From Liquidambar formosana (Eukaryota; Streptophyta; Magnoliopsida; Saxifragales; Altingiaceae): DNA of 64,000 nucleotides. The notes under the pieces are model-generated. The model was not told the origin of the DNA and did no database searches. It worked only from the letters and a program-made list of their open reading frames with translations. Position 1 is the stretch's first letter. Every line of letters begins with the position of its first letter. The stretch covers positions 24,756,430-24,820,429 of the forward strand of contig CM077826.1 in assembly GCA_039720395.1 (NCBI GenBank), read 5' to 3'. Positions 46,842 to 60,028 of this stretch are shown piece by piece. The translations under genes were made by a program, and so were the position numbers.

Positions 46842-48887
46842 TTATATATTATCTCACTTAATAAATAAATTAAAAAAAAAAATTGTTAACTGAATAAGTA
46901 AATTGACCTGAATATCCCTCAACAAAACTCAACGTTTAAGTTTCTTATTCAATTCTCATTATAGAACCCAAACCAGAGAGGAAGAAAAAAAAAAAAAAAA
47001 ATAGAAGTTCAACCTTTTTCATTTTTCTTGCCACATCAATCCCAACTTTTGAAAGAAAAGGACCTAGCGTGGAGGTAGTTCTAAACCATTCCTCCATACC
47101 CGAGCAAAGCCACATCTTTACCATTTCCAAGAACTTTCCTTTTTCCAATCTACTTTACAATAAGTAGTCGCCACATTAGAGGCATAAACATAGTTTTGAA
47201 AATCTCGAATTTAGATTATTCTGCAAGGATTACAATTTGGAATTTAAGGGAATTAGCAAAAAAAAAAAAAAAAAAAAAAAAGAAAAAAGGGCACAAATGC
47301 AACTACGTCCACCTCCACCCCCACTTCGTCATCCTCCTTAGTAGCGGCAACTTCTGCCATGCCAACTCATTGAGAATCATCCGACTCGAGGGTCTGCTCA
47401 CATTAGAAGTTCTCTTTTAAATTGTAACATAAAAATATACAGTGTATATATATATATATATGTCCCTCAGACTATGAATGGCCAAATGGCTGATCATGAC
47501 TCATGAGTAAGGGCTGAGTTTGCTTGAGTTCAAACATAAGTGTTCTTCACATGCATGTGCTAGGCCTTAAGTGGGTTTAAGAGGTGTGCTCGAAAATATC
47601 TGACCATAGTGGCCCGGGTTCTTCTATATTTGGCTTTATCTATATCTATACTACTTATAAAATTCTGAATCTTAAAAAAACTTTTGATTCGCCTATTTAC
47701 CTCACTTAAATCCATATTAACACTTCTATCCCTTATTCATTAATTAAAGCTTTAATAAGAAAAGGATCATAAGAATCAATTATTACAAATTTATTAACTC
47801 TAAGAGAACAAGATTTCTCTGTTCTCATAATTGATTATAATGCGCTCCAAGGCGTTACATGAGGTCTGCAATGTTCATATCTTAAGATGTCACTATAATA
47901 TCAAGGAGATAGATACATACATTGCTGAAAGAGAATTTGAATTGATGGTACGTTAAGTTTGATGACATTCAGAATCATAGCAAAAACACCACCACTAGCC
48001 TTGCCAAATGCCATGCCTCTCTATCTATTTGCACTTTATCATTGATTGAAAAAACTCGATTGGTTGGGTTTTGAGATTGGAATCAAGGCCAAGACTAGGC
48101 ATCAAATGTTGTGTAGTGTATTATGCATCACAAAAGTAAATAGTGTGAAGGTGGTTTTGTCCTATTGTTAACCTCCCTTTACTCTGATATTGAAACCCAA
48201 AGCAAACCTTTTTTTTTTTTTTTTTTGGGGGGGGGAATTTAGAAACAAATCCTACTAATAGCTTTGGGTTAAACTTAAATCATCCCTCTAGTCTTATTTT
48301 ATTTAGAAACATACACACACACACATGTTTGATGAAATGGGTTTGGGAAATCTTTTGTTTGTAGAATTTCCTTTTTTTAATACCGTGCAGATTCCCTCAT
48401 AGATGCATCAATTTTTAGTTTTGGACTATGGTGATTCTATTGAAGTTCCAAGAAATCGGGCAAGATGACAGCAATGGAAGATGTAGAAAAAATATGTAAA
48501 TGCATTCATGCAGAAAGCAAGGTTGTCTACTTGGGATGTAGAAACTAGAAAGTTTCTTGGGCATGGTATCATTGCCATGCCCAATCATGCGATTACTTGG
48601 GATGTAAAAAGGAAGATATCAATCAGAGCGGAAGAACCCAAAAAAAAAAAAAAGGAAAAAAAAAGGAACAATTAATATAGACAATGTGAGTCTTCTGTAG
48701 ATTTTTTTTTTTTTAATGATGTTTTTTTATAGTTCTGGTGGCTTTTGAAGTGATTTGAGTTCATATATATATTTCTATTTGCTGCTATAAGATGTCAATA
48801 TGTTTTCTTGAGCAATAAATAGAAGAAGTGATTTAGTTGTCTAGTTTGGAGTACTTTTATTACTTTGGATTTTGTATTCAAAACAAG
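46842..48887. other. Intergenic, no gene recognised
   Basis: The stretch contains A/T homopolymers and a T18-G9 tract at 48209-48235. Short open frames here have low-complexity translations and I do not support them as genes. Confidence 0.5.
48209..48235. repeat. Poly-T/poly-G compound tract (T18 G9)
   Basis: This is the third T-then-G compound homopolymer in the window. Confidence 0.8.
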
Positions 48888-48889
48888 TA

Positions 48890-49161
48890 CTCTCTCTGTC
48901 CCATTAAGATAAGCCATATTTGCAACTTTTTTTGTCCCAAAATATTTGTCCACTTTGAAAAGTTAAATCATTATTTTTATAAGTTTCCTACAATACCTTT
49001 TGTTATTTCAATGATAACTTTTAACACAAAACTTAATACAAAAAAGTTGAGGGTATTTTTGGAAAGATGAAGTTTAATTAATACAAGTCAATGCAATGAT
49101 GACCCTTTCTTAAACTCCGTGATTTGTCAAACCTGGCCTATTTTAATGGGACTGGAGGGAG
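48890..49161. mobile_element. Stowaway-type (Tc1/mariner) MITE
   Basis: The left end CTCTCTCTGTCCCATTAAGATA and the right end TATTTTAATGGGACTGGAGGGAG form diverged inverted repeats matching the Stowaway CTCCCTCCGTCCC terminus. TA dinucleotides flank both sides (48888-48889, 49162-49163). Length is 272 bp. Confidence 0.88.
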
Positions 49162-49163
49162 TA

Positions 49164-50227
49164 TTAGATCAGTGTCTTTATTTATTTTTATTTGGTAACT
49201 TGGTAGATGTAAATGGGATTATGTGACTTTACATTCACCTTTGGGCATGAAATTTAGAATCACCACCATACAATCAGAAGGATATAAGACTGAATCAACC
49301 ATATGTAGGAAGGCATAATTAGGATGAAAACACTTCTGACATTCACCTTCAAAGGGGCCATGCATATGGTTTTTTTTTTTTTACCCAAGTTTGTTTGTTT
49401 GTTTTTTCCTTTTTTTGGGTTAAAATTATCTATATATATATTTGTATGCATGGACCCTTTGAAGGAGGGCTCGTTCATTTTGGTCAGCAGAGCAAGTTTT
49501 GTTGTTCGTTGTCACAAGGCTTCAAGTTATGTGTACTATTTTTGTTCACTTTTTTCTTTTTATCTAAAAAAAATTATTTTATTTTATTTTGTGGAAACAA
49601 AGCAAATTTACCACTTACTAAAGGTACAAACAGCGCATTTGGATAGATTTTAATATGTCATTGAGGTTATAAAATATATGGATTTATTTACCAAAAAATT
49701 TATATATATAGATTTAGAAATCCACAATTTCAAATCCTTCCTTGAAATATTTTATCCAAATAGTGAATTCTTAAATCCATGGATTTTAAATCCATACCCC
49801 AAATCCAAATTCAGATTCCCAAGGGTCCAAAGTTTGGTCAAGTTTCATTTTAGGATCCAAAGTTTAAATTGCATCAATTCAGTACGCGAATTATTAGTTG
49901 AGTTGTAATTTGGGGTTTACTGTCAAAATTTTATATATTATCCGTACTTTACTCTTTTTATGGGTTTAAATACCCTATTTTACCCATATAAACATTTAAT
50001 AAAGCTTTATATTTTGACCAAATCTGAATCACTATGGTACAAAGAAGGTATCGCTTCCTGACAACTGAAAAGTAATATCTGGTAGAATGGTACAAAGAAG
50101 ATACACTCACACACGTAGATGGTGTGGGATACAAATAGTTGTCCCTTAGTACAAAATGAAAACAAGCTATCCTTGCAACTCTGCAAGTATGCAACTGCAA
50201 CCACCTTCTTTTCTTATTAAGTCTTTT
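49164..50227. other. Intergenic, no gene recognised
   Basis: AT-rich, with short T and TA runs. No coding, RNA or repeat structure that I can support. Confidence 0.4.
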
Positions 50228-51169
50228 CCCTAAATAATGCTATTTTAATACATTATTTCCACTCCAAGTTAGTTACAAAAAATTTTCCCATAATGAGTGT
50301 CCTTATACCATGTCATGTAACTATGTGGGTCCTACACAAGCAAATTACACCATGAAACCATCATTCAAAATAATGGTTTTCCTTGAGAAAAAAAGAAAAA
50401 GGAAAAGAATAAAACTTTTTTAGCACCAAAACCTTTCCCATCTCTCTCTCATACACATCTGTCACACCCTATTTTTGCACCACTTTACTAGGGTTCATCA
50501 TTTCATGAAGATTTTTGTTTTGTTTTTGAGTATAGTCACTTGCATTAGTTTTTTAGGGTTATAAGGACAATGGATATCAATTTTGGTTCAATTTGGAGTT
50601 GATCTTGAGGGATAATAAGAATTTTTGTGACTTGAGGGGCATAATCATCTTTTAGGTCATAAAATTTTCATTTGACTTTAAAATGATGTCCAAATAGTCA
50701 ATTGGAGTTCATATTGATGCATATGAGGTATTTCTAGGTTCAATTTGATGAATCAATGGCTTAGGTTAAAATGGCTCAATATTGTTCAAGTTGGTTAATT
50801 GACCCCTTTTCGGGTTAGCTCTTAATTGACTCACAATTATCAACCAAATCTTTTCAAATTGCCTTTAATTAGTCATCATTTTATTCCTAAAAGTATTTTA
50901 GAAAGTTTAATTTTGATATGGAAAGCATTTGGTTTATCGTATGTGCATACCTATGCTTTGCAAAGGTAGTGCATAGCGGCTAACCACCTTTGTAAAACCT
51001 AACTATAAACCCATGGTTAGTGATTTTCACCCTAAAATGTTTCAAAATGTATTCCTCATTGAAACACGGTCGTTTTGGCTTTTATTTCATCAAAATCGGA
51101 GTTAATTTGACCCCTATAACATTCTTAGAAGGAAAGAGTGTCCAAAAAAAGAGAAAAACTGAAGTGGGC

Positions 51170-51247
51170 TCAGGTGACCACCCAAGCCTGGGCGGCTAGC
51201 CGCTTGGGCCCAGGTGGCTAGCCGCCCAGGCTTGGGTGGTCACCCGA
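51170..51247. repeat. GC-rich near-perfect hairpin in solo LTR
   Basis: The arms 51170-51200 and 51217-51247 are reverse complements over 31 bp with one mismatch, separated by 16 bp. The sequence (CCACCCAAGCCTGGGCGGCT) is far more GC-rich than its surroundings. Confidence 0.93.
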
Positions 51248-52540
51248 GGCCTTCTTCCCTATATTTTGTGTTGAAATGGGATTCCTTCCCTATTTTGATA
51301 GTTTGGGACTCTTTTGGACGAGTTTCCTTCTAATTTTTGGTAACTTTTGAGTTTCTTAAGTATCAAGGGAGTCTCTAATAACCCTTGGATTAATTTTTAG
51401 GTTCTTAATCCTAGCCATTGATTTATCCTAATGAAACTCTATAAATACCCCACTATGCTTCAGCACTAGGGGAGCTACCTTTATGCATTAAATGTGAGTT
51501 TTGAGAGAGAATAAGAGAGAAAGAGAGCTAAAGGAGAGTTGAAGTTCCTGCTGTAGCCTTGAAGAAGCTTGATTCCAATCATTCTTAAGAGCAAGAGAGA
51601 GTTTCCACAGCAGCAAAGGAAGCTTTCCTAAGGTATTTTCCTCTTCTATTAATGCTTACACTAGGTTTTCTTATGGAATAGAGCTATTACATGCTAAAGT
51701 TAGTATTTTTATCATGTATTAATGCTTTAGTTAGTCAATATACATGAAATAAATGGGTTTATCATGAATTATGCATGTTTTAGAGTTGTTCTATAGGGTT
51801 TTAAACATAATTGTGAGTTTAAGGTTTCCGTTGTCTATATTTCATGTAAGTTACATACAGCATGTTAGAATAGGTTTTCTTTTTGTTTTTTTTTTTCATG
51901 GTTGTTATATATAGAATAACTATGATATTTTTTGCATCCATGGTAGTGGATTGTAGGGTTTTTATGCATGTCATGGTTCTAGGATTGAATTAGGGTTTAT
52001 GTTTATTCACTATTTGTGATCTTTGCATGGTTAGTGGATAATTTAGGCCTTAATATGATTCTGTCATGATTTCTATTTCTCTCTTTTGTCTTGTTTTGAG
52101 CATGTGTAAAGGTGTAAACAAGGGTGATGATTGCCTTACTGTAAATAAGGCCGTTATTGCTTAAGCTTGCTAATGCTTGGAGTAATTGCATAAGGTAAGT
52201 AAGGTTTGAAAGTGCCCTAATTTACTTTTTATTCCTTTATTCTTTCTCTTCTCCCTCTTTTAGGGTTACTTCTTAATATGAATCTATGGTCCTAATCAAA
52301 GGTTTCCTTAATTAATAAATTACCTTTTTATCAAAGTTTCCATCCTGTGGAAGTTTTCAAATTTGGACTATTTAATACACTTTCTATCATTCAAATAAGG
52401 AAACCTAAGGTTTTTACCATAGGTTTATATTAGGTTGTAGCCCTAATTCTATTCGAATTACGTGGACTTTGATCATGTATTTCGTTGCATGGTACGTAGG
52501 CGCTTTAAGGTTCAAGTCCACACTAGGATCCAAGGATCCT

Positions 52541-52543
<3 letters not shown>

Positions 52544-52575
<32 letters not shown>
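52544..52575. repeat. Poly-T tract (T32)
   Basis: Uninterrupted T run in the 3' half of solo LTR copy 1. Confidence 0.8.
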
Positions 52576-53793
52576 CCCTTTATTTGAATATGCATGGATG
52601 AATGGATGGAATATATGATATGCATGCTATCTTGATGTGATATACTTGCTGATTTTTGTATGGTAAGATGTTAATTTAGCCCAAATAAACTAAGAGATCG
52701 AAAGGGTGACATGGGTGCCTATAGGCTTTTCCTAGAACCTTCCCATGTCATAACTTAGCCTTCGAATCTCCAGTTTTCTTTGGTTTCCAAAAGACTGTTT
52801 TTGCCTTTCCTTTTTAAACATGAAGTTTTTCAATTGTTTTCTTAAAACAAAGTTTTTTTTAGGGTTTTCCTTGTTTCCTTTAAAAACAAGGTGGCAACAC
52901 CTTTTCTTTTTCAAACTTATCTTTTTATCCTTGTGGGCCACTTTCATGGGTTCACAACATCCCTAGGCATCCTCCCCTCCCAATCCTCCTCTCCGTCACC
53001 CTCTTAATCCTCATCCTCTTCCCCCCACCTTCCTAATCCTCCTCCTACCCTCTCATAGAAGTCGCCTTTAAAAAAAGAGAGTAGCCCAACGGCATGCAGC
53101 TACATCGAAAGGAAAGAATGAAATGGGGGAAACTGATTAGCAAGATACAAAAAAACTTAATGGGTTGAAAAAATTGAATTTATGACCATAGCAGCCATGG
53201 ATGTAGCAGGAAAAAGAACAAAAAAAATAAAATATCAAAGAAGAAGAAAGCAGAGGGAGGAGTGTTGGAAAGCGGGGGAGAGAGAGACATTGAGATGGGA
53301 GAGAGAAGAGAGCCTAGGGTAGGTAGTTTTGGTGCAAAAGTGGCTTTTGTTTTTGTTTTTTTTTTTTTTTTTTTCAAGAGAAACTATTATTATAAATGAC
53401 GGTTTCATTTTGTCATTTGGACTCATGGGACCCAAGTAGTTATGTGGCACATGACATGGTATGAGGAAACCCATTGTGGGAAAATTTTTTTGTAACTAAG
53501 CTAAAGTGTGAATAATTTATTAAAATAGCATTATTTGGGGCAAAAACTCTCTCCCTCCCCCCCCCCAAATTTTCTCCAAATATAAAAAGTTTGACTACTA
53601 TTTTTTTCTTTATAAAAAAAATAAAATTATGATTGAGTATAAAGTTTGAATACCACTCACTTGTCTTTTCTCAAAAAAATTTGTTCTTCGATAAGCCACA
53701 TGTCTCTCAAGGCCATACCCCCCCCCCCCCCCTTTTAGACTCTTTTAACCCATTTTGAACTAGTTTTGAAATTTAAAATTTGACTATTTTAAC

Positions 53794-54673
53794 TAGGGAT
53801 ATGTATAGAAAACCGTTTAATCCATCAAATTAAACCAATCCACTCCAATAAACTTAGTCTTTTATCCAATAAAAAAAAAAAAAAAAATCCACTCCATTTG
53901 GAAATAAATAGTTTGAGAGGTTAGATGGTGCGATTCAGACTAATTGAGGAATCAAATTGGTTGTTTGATTTGGTTGGTAAGTTGAATCATTAAAATTTAT
54001 CAAACCGCCAAAATTAGAAGGAATTTTAGATTGTTGAGACTATGGGAAAATAATTACAGGTAGTAGTATTTTTAGTTAAGTTAGTAATCATTTATTAAGA
54101 AATTAGTAGTGATTTATATTGAATTGTAATTATTTTCCCGTAGTCCGACCAATCTAAAATTCCTCCTAAATTAAACTATCCTACTTTTAATAATATACAT
54201 ATAAAATTATAAAAATTAATGTACATAAATGTTCTTATAACAATAATTGATGGCCAAGTGGCAAACAAAATATTATTTTCAAAACTAATTTAAAACTAAC
54301 TATCTACAATTGCATAAACATTGATTGAGCTGTTTATTCTTATAAAATCATAATTTACGTCTTTTACATTAAGATACTATATAAGTGTGTATCAAGTTTT
54401 ACATAACTAACCACCTTAAATGGTTAAATTTTTAAACTTCATTTACAACTACAACTAGTTAGGGCACAATATATCAGACAATGCCCAATTGCAAATGGAA
54501 TGATAGAATCCTCCAAAACCATTAGTAACAAACCACTACAAAGAATTAGTCAACCCATTACTTTTTGACACTTACAGTTCGGTGGTAGGTTAGAAAATTT
54601 GCAACCTGTTATAGGCCAATTAGTTAGTGGTTTTCACGCTAAACCGCTTCAAACCAACCTATACATATCCCTA
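53794..54673. mobile_element. Putative hAT-like nonautonomous element with nested hairpin
   Basis: The ends TAGGGATATGTATAG and CTATACATATCCCTA are a perfect 15-bp inverted repeat. The adjacent AACCG-rich subterminal sequence resembles the hAT MITE at 44514. Inside, 54010-54178 folds into a long hairpin. The flanks do not give a matching 8-bp TSD. Confidence 0.55.
54010..54178. repeat. Foldback hairpin, possible nested MITE
   Basis: The left arm AGGAATTTTAGATTGTTGAG continuing to GGGAAAATAATTACA pairs with the right arm TGTAATTATTTTCCC continuing to AATCTAAAATTCCT. Arms are about 45 bp around an 80-bp centre. Confidence 0.8.
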
Positions 54674-56725
54674 AACCCATCAAATTTATATAATCTAATA
54701 TATATTCATAACTTTGATCAAGTATGAAATATCCCAGATGTCCTTAATGATCACAATTGTTCGTGGATGATACACACCCAAGTGTGAAATATCATGCATT
54801 TATGTCTGTCTGTCATGACCCAAATTAATTAAGCCGTGATCAATAATAATAAAACAAGATTTTCTTTAATAAATCCTTTGATAAAATAGGATGACAAGTG
54901 TCAAAATTTCCACCATTTTAAAATTTTTTGGGTATGACCCATTTGTAGATAGGATATACCATCATGAAACCTGTTATAAAATTCATTCCATAAAAATTTC
55001 TTGTCATCCATACAAGTGGTATCATCCTATGCATCGCATTCCACGCATACAACATTAAATAATTAAAATTACAATCCTGATTTAATTTACATTTACATTA
55101 GCCATTGGTCCAAATATAAATTAATGAAATACATTCATTTATCCTTGAATTATACATTTTATAAAATTCATTATAATCATCTAGGTAGATTATACATCTC
55201 CCAATAGGTAGCATTTCCTTATAAATTATCCTGCTAATTATCTGAAAAACATTTAAAATGATAGGCGTGAGTTCAACAACTCAGTAGATACAATTTAACA
55301 TAGTAAACTAAAGCAATGATATAAATAAAATCCTATTATATCATTTAAATGAAAATATATTAACCGAGTATATTAAAAAGAATCCAAATCAAGTTATAAT
55401 CCATAACTTAAAGTAAATAATGCATAATACCCAATGCATATGACTTATGTCCAATTTACATTAATTCCATCAATTACCGACCATTCCCGCAGGAGTCTTC
55501 GGGCGGAAAGGAAGGATTTAACCAAACCTCCAAGAGGACAATACTGCACCCTCGCAACGATGGAAAGTAGTCTCTTATGAGGATAACACTACGAATCCCT
55601 ACCTGGGCCCAGAAAGTAGCCTCAATTCAAGAACATAAGGGTTTCTACTTGGAATCGGAAAGTACCTAGGACCAGAGGAAAGGAAAACACCGCAAAGTCC
55701 CTTGACTGCAAGTAGTCCAATTCCAATGACCCCTTTTTACATATAACTTTTACCAAGTATTCATTAATTCCATTTCATGCATGAATATGCCCAACAAGAA
55801 TTTCAATAAACTATAAAATGATTATAACCAAAATCATCTTTAAAATATGCCATATAAACCATAGTAAAAAAATAATATCATAATTATACCAATTTATGAT
55901 AAAATAAACAACATAACTATCCATTATGATTTACATACTTGAAATCATAAATTAACTCCAACAATAACTATATGAATTACATCCATAAATTCATAATTCC
56001 AAAATATATAAATGCCTAAAGTCACATTAAGCATACAATCAAAATTAACATAATTTCCCAATTATTTCCAACTTGTAATTTACCATCTTACAACATATAT
56101 ACTGGATTCTAATTCCAAGAATAACAATTATTATGATAATACATACAATATTATCATACCAATAGTTTAAACCTATGAAAATTACACCTACCTTCATAAA
56201 ATGTGTAGAAAATGCATCATTAATGCTATGGGTATGAAATCCAAGCCCTAGATGAATATGCAAGCTCCCAATCCAATACCCTAACCTCCAAATGTAAGAA
56301 ATTTGGTGTAGATAAAGACCCATTCCCATGGATGAAGCTAAACACTCCCAAATACCTTATACAAGGCTCAAAAGATGAGAATCCAACCCCCAAATGCATA
56401 TGCATGAACCCAAATGGGAAACCCCAACTTTAAAATACAAGATTGAAGCTTCCCCATGCAACCCAAGAATGAATCCCAGCTGGAGATGAAGAAATCCAAG
56501 CTCCCAAAGCATGAAAATCCAAGGAAAATAAAGAGAGAAAGCACTTTCTCTCTCCTCCAAATACCCATTCTCCCTTATTCATGTTCTCTCTCTCTCTTTA
56601 GCTCTCCCACACTCTTTCTAGGTGAAAAACCCAGATCTGGTGTGTATGGGACGAGTTTTGAGGGTATAAGGGTAGTAGAGGGCTACATGCATCATTTTGT
56701 ATGTTAAAAACTCACTTCAGTAAAG

Positions 56726-56830
56726 CCCGATCGATTGGGGTTAACAGTCTGATCAATCGGGGTTGACAGTACCCGATAACTGTTTCTAGAGCGGAACCGA
56801 TCGATTGGCCCCCTACCTCGATCAATCGCT
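56726..56830. repeat. Cluster of palindromic GATCGATTGG motifs
   Basis: Four blocks of CGATCGATTGG or GATCAATCG occur within about 100 bp of the family B LTR, in alternating orientation. Confidence 0.75.
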
Positions 56831-56953
56831 ATCCTTACAGATTTGTGAGTTTTTGTGAGCATTCGGCAAAAACTCATCTAAACGCTTCCAAATCACCCGG
56901 AATTTTTCCAAAACCATTAAAATGACTTTTAAACATAAAATAAACATGCTCAC

Positions 56954-59900
56954 TGTCACACCCCATTTTTGTCACTTTAGCTAGGATTCATCATTTCATG
57001 TAGCTTTTTGTGTCCTTTTCGAGTCTAGTCTTTTGCATTAAATTTCTATGGCATTGAATATCATGTGTGTGAATTTTGGAGTAATTTAGAATTCATGTCA
57101 ATAGTCAATAAGAACTTTTGCGACTTTGAGGGCATAATCGTCTTTTAAGTCGTATACTTTCCGTTTGACTTTGAAATGAGTCACGAGTTATTCTTTTGAG
57201 TTCATATGGATATATATAGTCTATATATAGGTTCAATTTGATGAATTAATGGTTTAAAATCAATTCGGCTCATAATGGTTTAGGTTGGCTAAAAGACCCT
57301 TTCTTGGTTCGCTTAAATCGACTCATGTGACCTACTCAATTTTTTCTCATTTAACTTTAATTGGGCCTTATTTATATCATAAACATGATTAAAAATGTTG
57401 AATTTTGATTCGGAAAGCATTTGGCTCAACCTTGTGTGCAAACCATAGCTTTGCGATGGTGGTGCTTAACGATTAGCTACCTTTGTAAAACCTAACCATG
57501 CACCTATGGTTAAGGATTTTTGTCCTCAAATGTCTAAAAATATGTTCCTTTTCAAAGCACGGTCGTTTTGGCTTTTATTTCAGTCAAAATCGGACTTAAT
57601 TTGACTCCCGAAAGACTTCCAGAAGGCGAAGGAGTCTAATTGAGGTAAGCTGACGGTAGGCCCTCGGCTGACCGTCCGGGGCCAGTTGGTTAGCTGTCCA
57701 AGCCCTGAAGGCTTATTGTCTGGGCCTAGATGGTCATCCGAGGGAATCCGTCATTGCTTAGGATTTTTTCCGCTTTTTCCCTCTTTTGACAGATTCTTCC
57801 GCCTTTGCAAGTTGTTTTCACTTAGGATTGAGTAAGTTTGAGTTGTTTGAACACCAAGAGAGTCTCTAATAGCCCTAGGATCATTATTTAATGAATTAAT
57901 CTTAGCCATTGGTTTATTAGGTCAGACCCATATATAAAGAACATGATATTTAGGACATAGGGAGGCCACAAGTGCACTTATATTTAGAGAGAGAGGAAGC
58001 TACGAGTTTGGAGAGTTAAATAACATCAAAGGAAGGTTCTCTAACCCTAGGCAAGCAGAAGAATAAGGGTTTTGAAGGCAAGGGAAGTTCTACAAGAGGT
58101 AAACCATAGTTTTAATTGCTGAAATTAGGGTTTCTCCTTCTTCTTCTCTTTCTTTCTTTATGATAGTTCTAGTGCATATAGTAGCTCCACATGTTAGTTC
58201 AATTCAATGCTTTTGTGATGTTATATGAATGATTTTAGGATAATTTATGATTTAATATGCCTGAAAAACTTTAGTTTACTAAGGTTTTGAAAGCATTATC
58301 CTTTCTTTCCTCTTAAATCATGCACGTTTCATATAGCCAACTTGTTGTGATAATTGTCATGAATTGATGTTTCTATTAGTTAATATGCATGATATGAATG
58401 ATATTCATGATATTTTGAGCATGTGTTAGGGTTAGTTCATGTGTTATTATGCATAGTTGTGAAATTAGGGTTTTGGTAACCCTAAATTCATGCAAATTTC
58501 ATACAGCATGTTTAGGGTAGTTTTGTGAGTTGTTGCTCATCATAGTCATCCTATATATGCTGCATATAATTGAATTATGCTAAGTTTGCATTCATATAGT
58601 GGATTTTATAGGGTTTTTGGAGAAATTATCCTTTTCGTTGAGTAGGGTTTTTGCATGAGAGCTTTCTGTGATGTGTTTAAGCATGGAACCACTTCTATCG
58701 TGTTTTAGGATATATATTTTACGTAGGATATGATGATTGCACCTCCCCATAATGACTTTTTTACGTGAAATTGTCTTAGGATAGTTTTGCTTAAGAAAGC
58801 TTGCCGTAGGAGGGTTCTTTCTCATATTTTACATAAAATGTTATCTTTTTGGTTAGAATAGACTTTGTTATCATGATTATTGATATTATTGGATGTTCTC
58901 ATAGCTATTAGTATGTTTTTTTTTTTTATAGGTTTTTATGTATGTTAGTTAGGTCATTGTAAGTAGGGTTGTCTTAGGGTTTTTACTTATTCATTATTCT
59001 TGTTGTGTGCATGATTAATGGATGATTCTAGGCCTTAATATGATTATGTCCAGATTAGTATTTTGTTCTTTTTGCATAGTTTTGAGCATGTGTAAGGGTG
59101 CAAACAGGTGCGATAATCGCCTTATTGCAAATAAGGCTGTTATTGCTTAAGTTTGCTATTGCATGGAGTAAATTGCATAAGGTAAGTAGGGTATGAAGTG
59201 CCCTAATTCACTTTTCTTAACCTTTCTTTCTCTTCTCCCTTTTTAGGGTCATTTCTTAATATGAATTTATGGTAAATTACCAGAAGTTTCCTCGTTAAAC
59301 AAAATATATATTTTCTCAAAGTTTCCATCCTATGGAAATTACTTGATTTCAAACTTGGTTTGTTTGTCAAATTCTCTATCATTTAAGGAAACTTTGGGTT
59401 TTTACCATGAGTCTATATTAGGATTTAACCCTAGTCTTTTCAAACTACGTGGACTTTGATCCATATATTTCCATGCATGGTACATAGGCGCTCAATTGAT
59501 GTTCAAGTCCGCCCTAGGATACTAAGTATCCTAGGTTTTCTTTTTCTTTTATTCTTTTATCCATTACACATGGTTGCTAGTGGAGTAGGATGGATTCTTG
59601 TTGTTTCATTATCTATCTCTTGTGATTGCTAGTGGAATAAGATGAATTTATCCATCACATATGATTGCTAGTGGAGTAGGATGGATTTGTGATTGATTTG
59701 CATGCAGTATTTTGTTGATTGATATTGATTTGCATGTGATTAAGTTATTAAATTAGCCCAATCAAATTAAGAGACCAACTCGGGTGATGTAGGTGCCTAT
59801 GGGCTTCGCCTAAAACCTTCCCTACATTGTAACTTAGCCTCCGAATCCAATTTTTTGGTTTTAAAGACTTTTGCCTTTCTTTTCAAAATGGAGTCATGAG

Positions 59901-60028
59901 GTTTTTGAAAATAAAACATTTTTACGGTTTTCCTCTTTTCCTTAAAAAAATGAGGTGGTGACTCCTTTCATTTGTTGTCTTTCACATCATTTGCCAAAAA
60001 TCCCATGGGCCACTTTCTGGGGTTCACA
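56954..60028 (+). mobile_element. Solo LTR, family A, copy 2 (nested)
   Basis: TGTCACACCCC to GGTTCACA, 3,075 bp, colinear with copy 1 in many blocks, for example the GCATAAGGTAAGTA segment and the GGTGACTCC end region. Flanks CTCAC and CCCAC agree at 4 of 5. The region equivalent to the copy 1 hairpin (57650-57744) is diverged. A TATA-like CATATATAAAG lies at about 57930. Tandem ATTGCTAGTGGAGTAGGATG units occur at 59560-59690. Confidence 0.83.

Larger units (their letters stand above)
50460..52956 (+). mobile_element. Solo LTR, family A, copy 1
   Basis: The element runs TGTCACACCC to GGTTCACA (2,497 bp) with the direct repeat ACATC at 50455-50459 and 52957-52961. A TATA-like CTCTATAAATACC at about 51440 supports the + orientation. 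No primer site or coding interior is present, so it is a solo LTR formed by LTR-LTR recombination. It contains a 31-bp-arm GC-rich hairpin (51170-51247) and a T32 run (52544-52575). Confidence 0.88.
50228..53540. repeat. Long inverted repeats flanking a solo LTR
   Basis: The left arm 50228-50454 and the right arm about 53290-53540 are reverse complements with moderate divergence. Both outer ends read CCC[T/C]AAATAATGCTATTTTAATA. The centre holds the solo LTR 50460-52956 plus about 330 bp of C-rich sequence. It resembles a long-TIR foldback or MULE-type element, but I found no matching TSD, so two separate inverted insertions remain possible. Confidence 0.6.

Noticed and set aside
46945..47148. 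67-codon open frame on the - strand
   Set aside because: It runs through a poly-A/T tract and has no recognisable family.
47637..47700. Helitron-like start (TCTATACTACTTATAAAA)
   Set aside because: No matching CTRR end with a hairpin could be located, and the motif alone is weak in AT-rich DNA.
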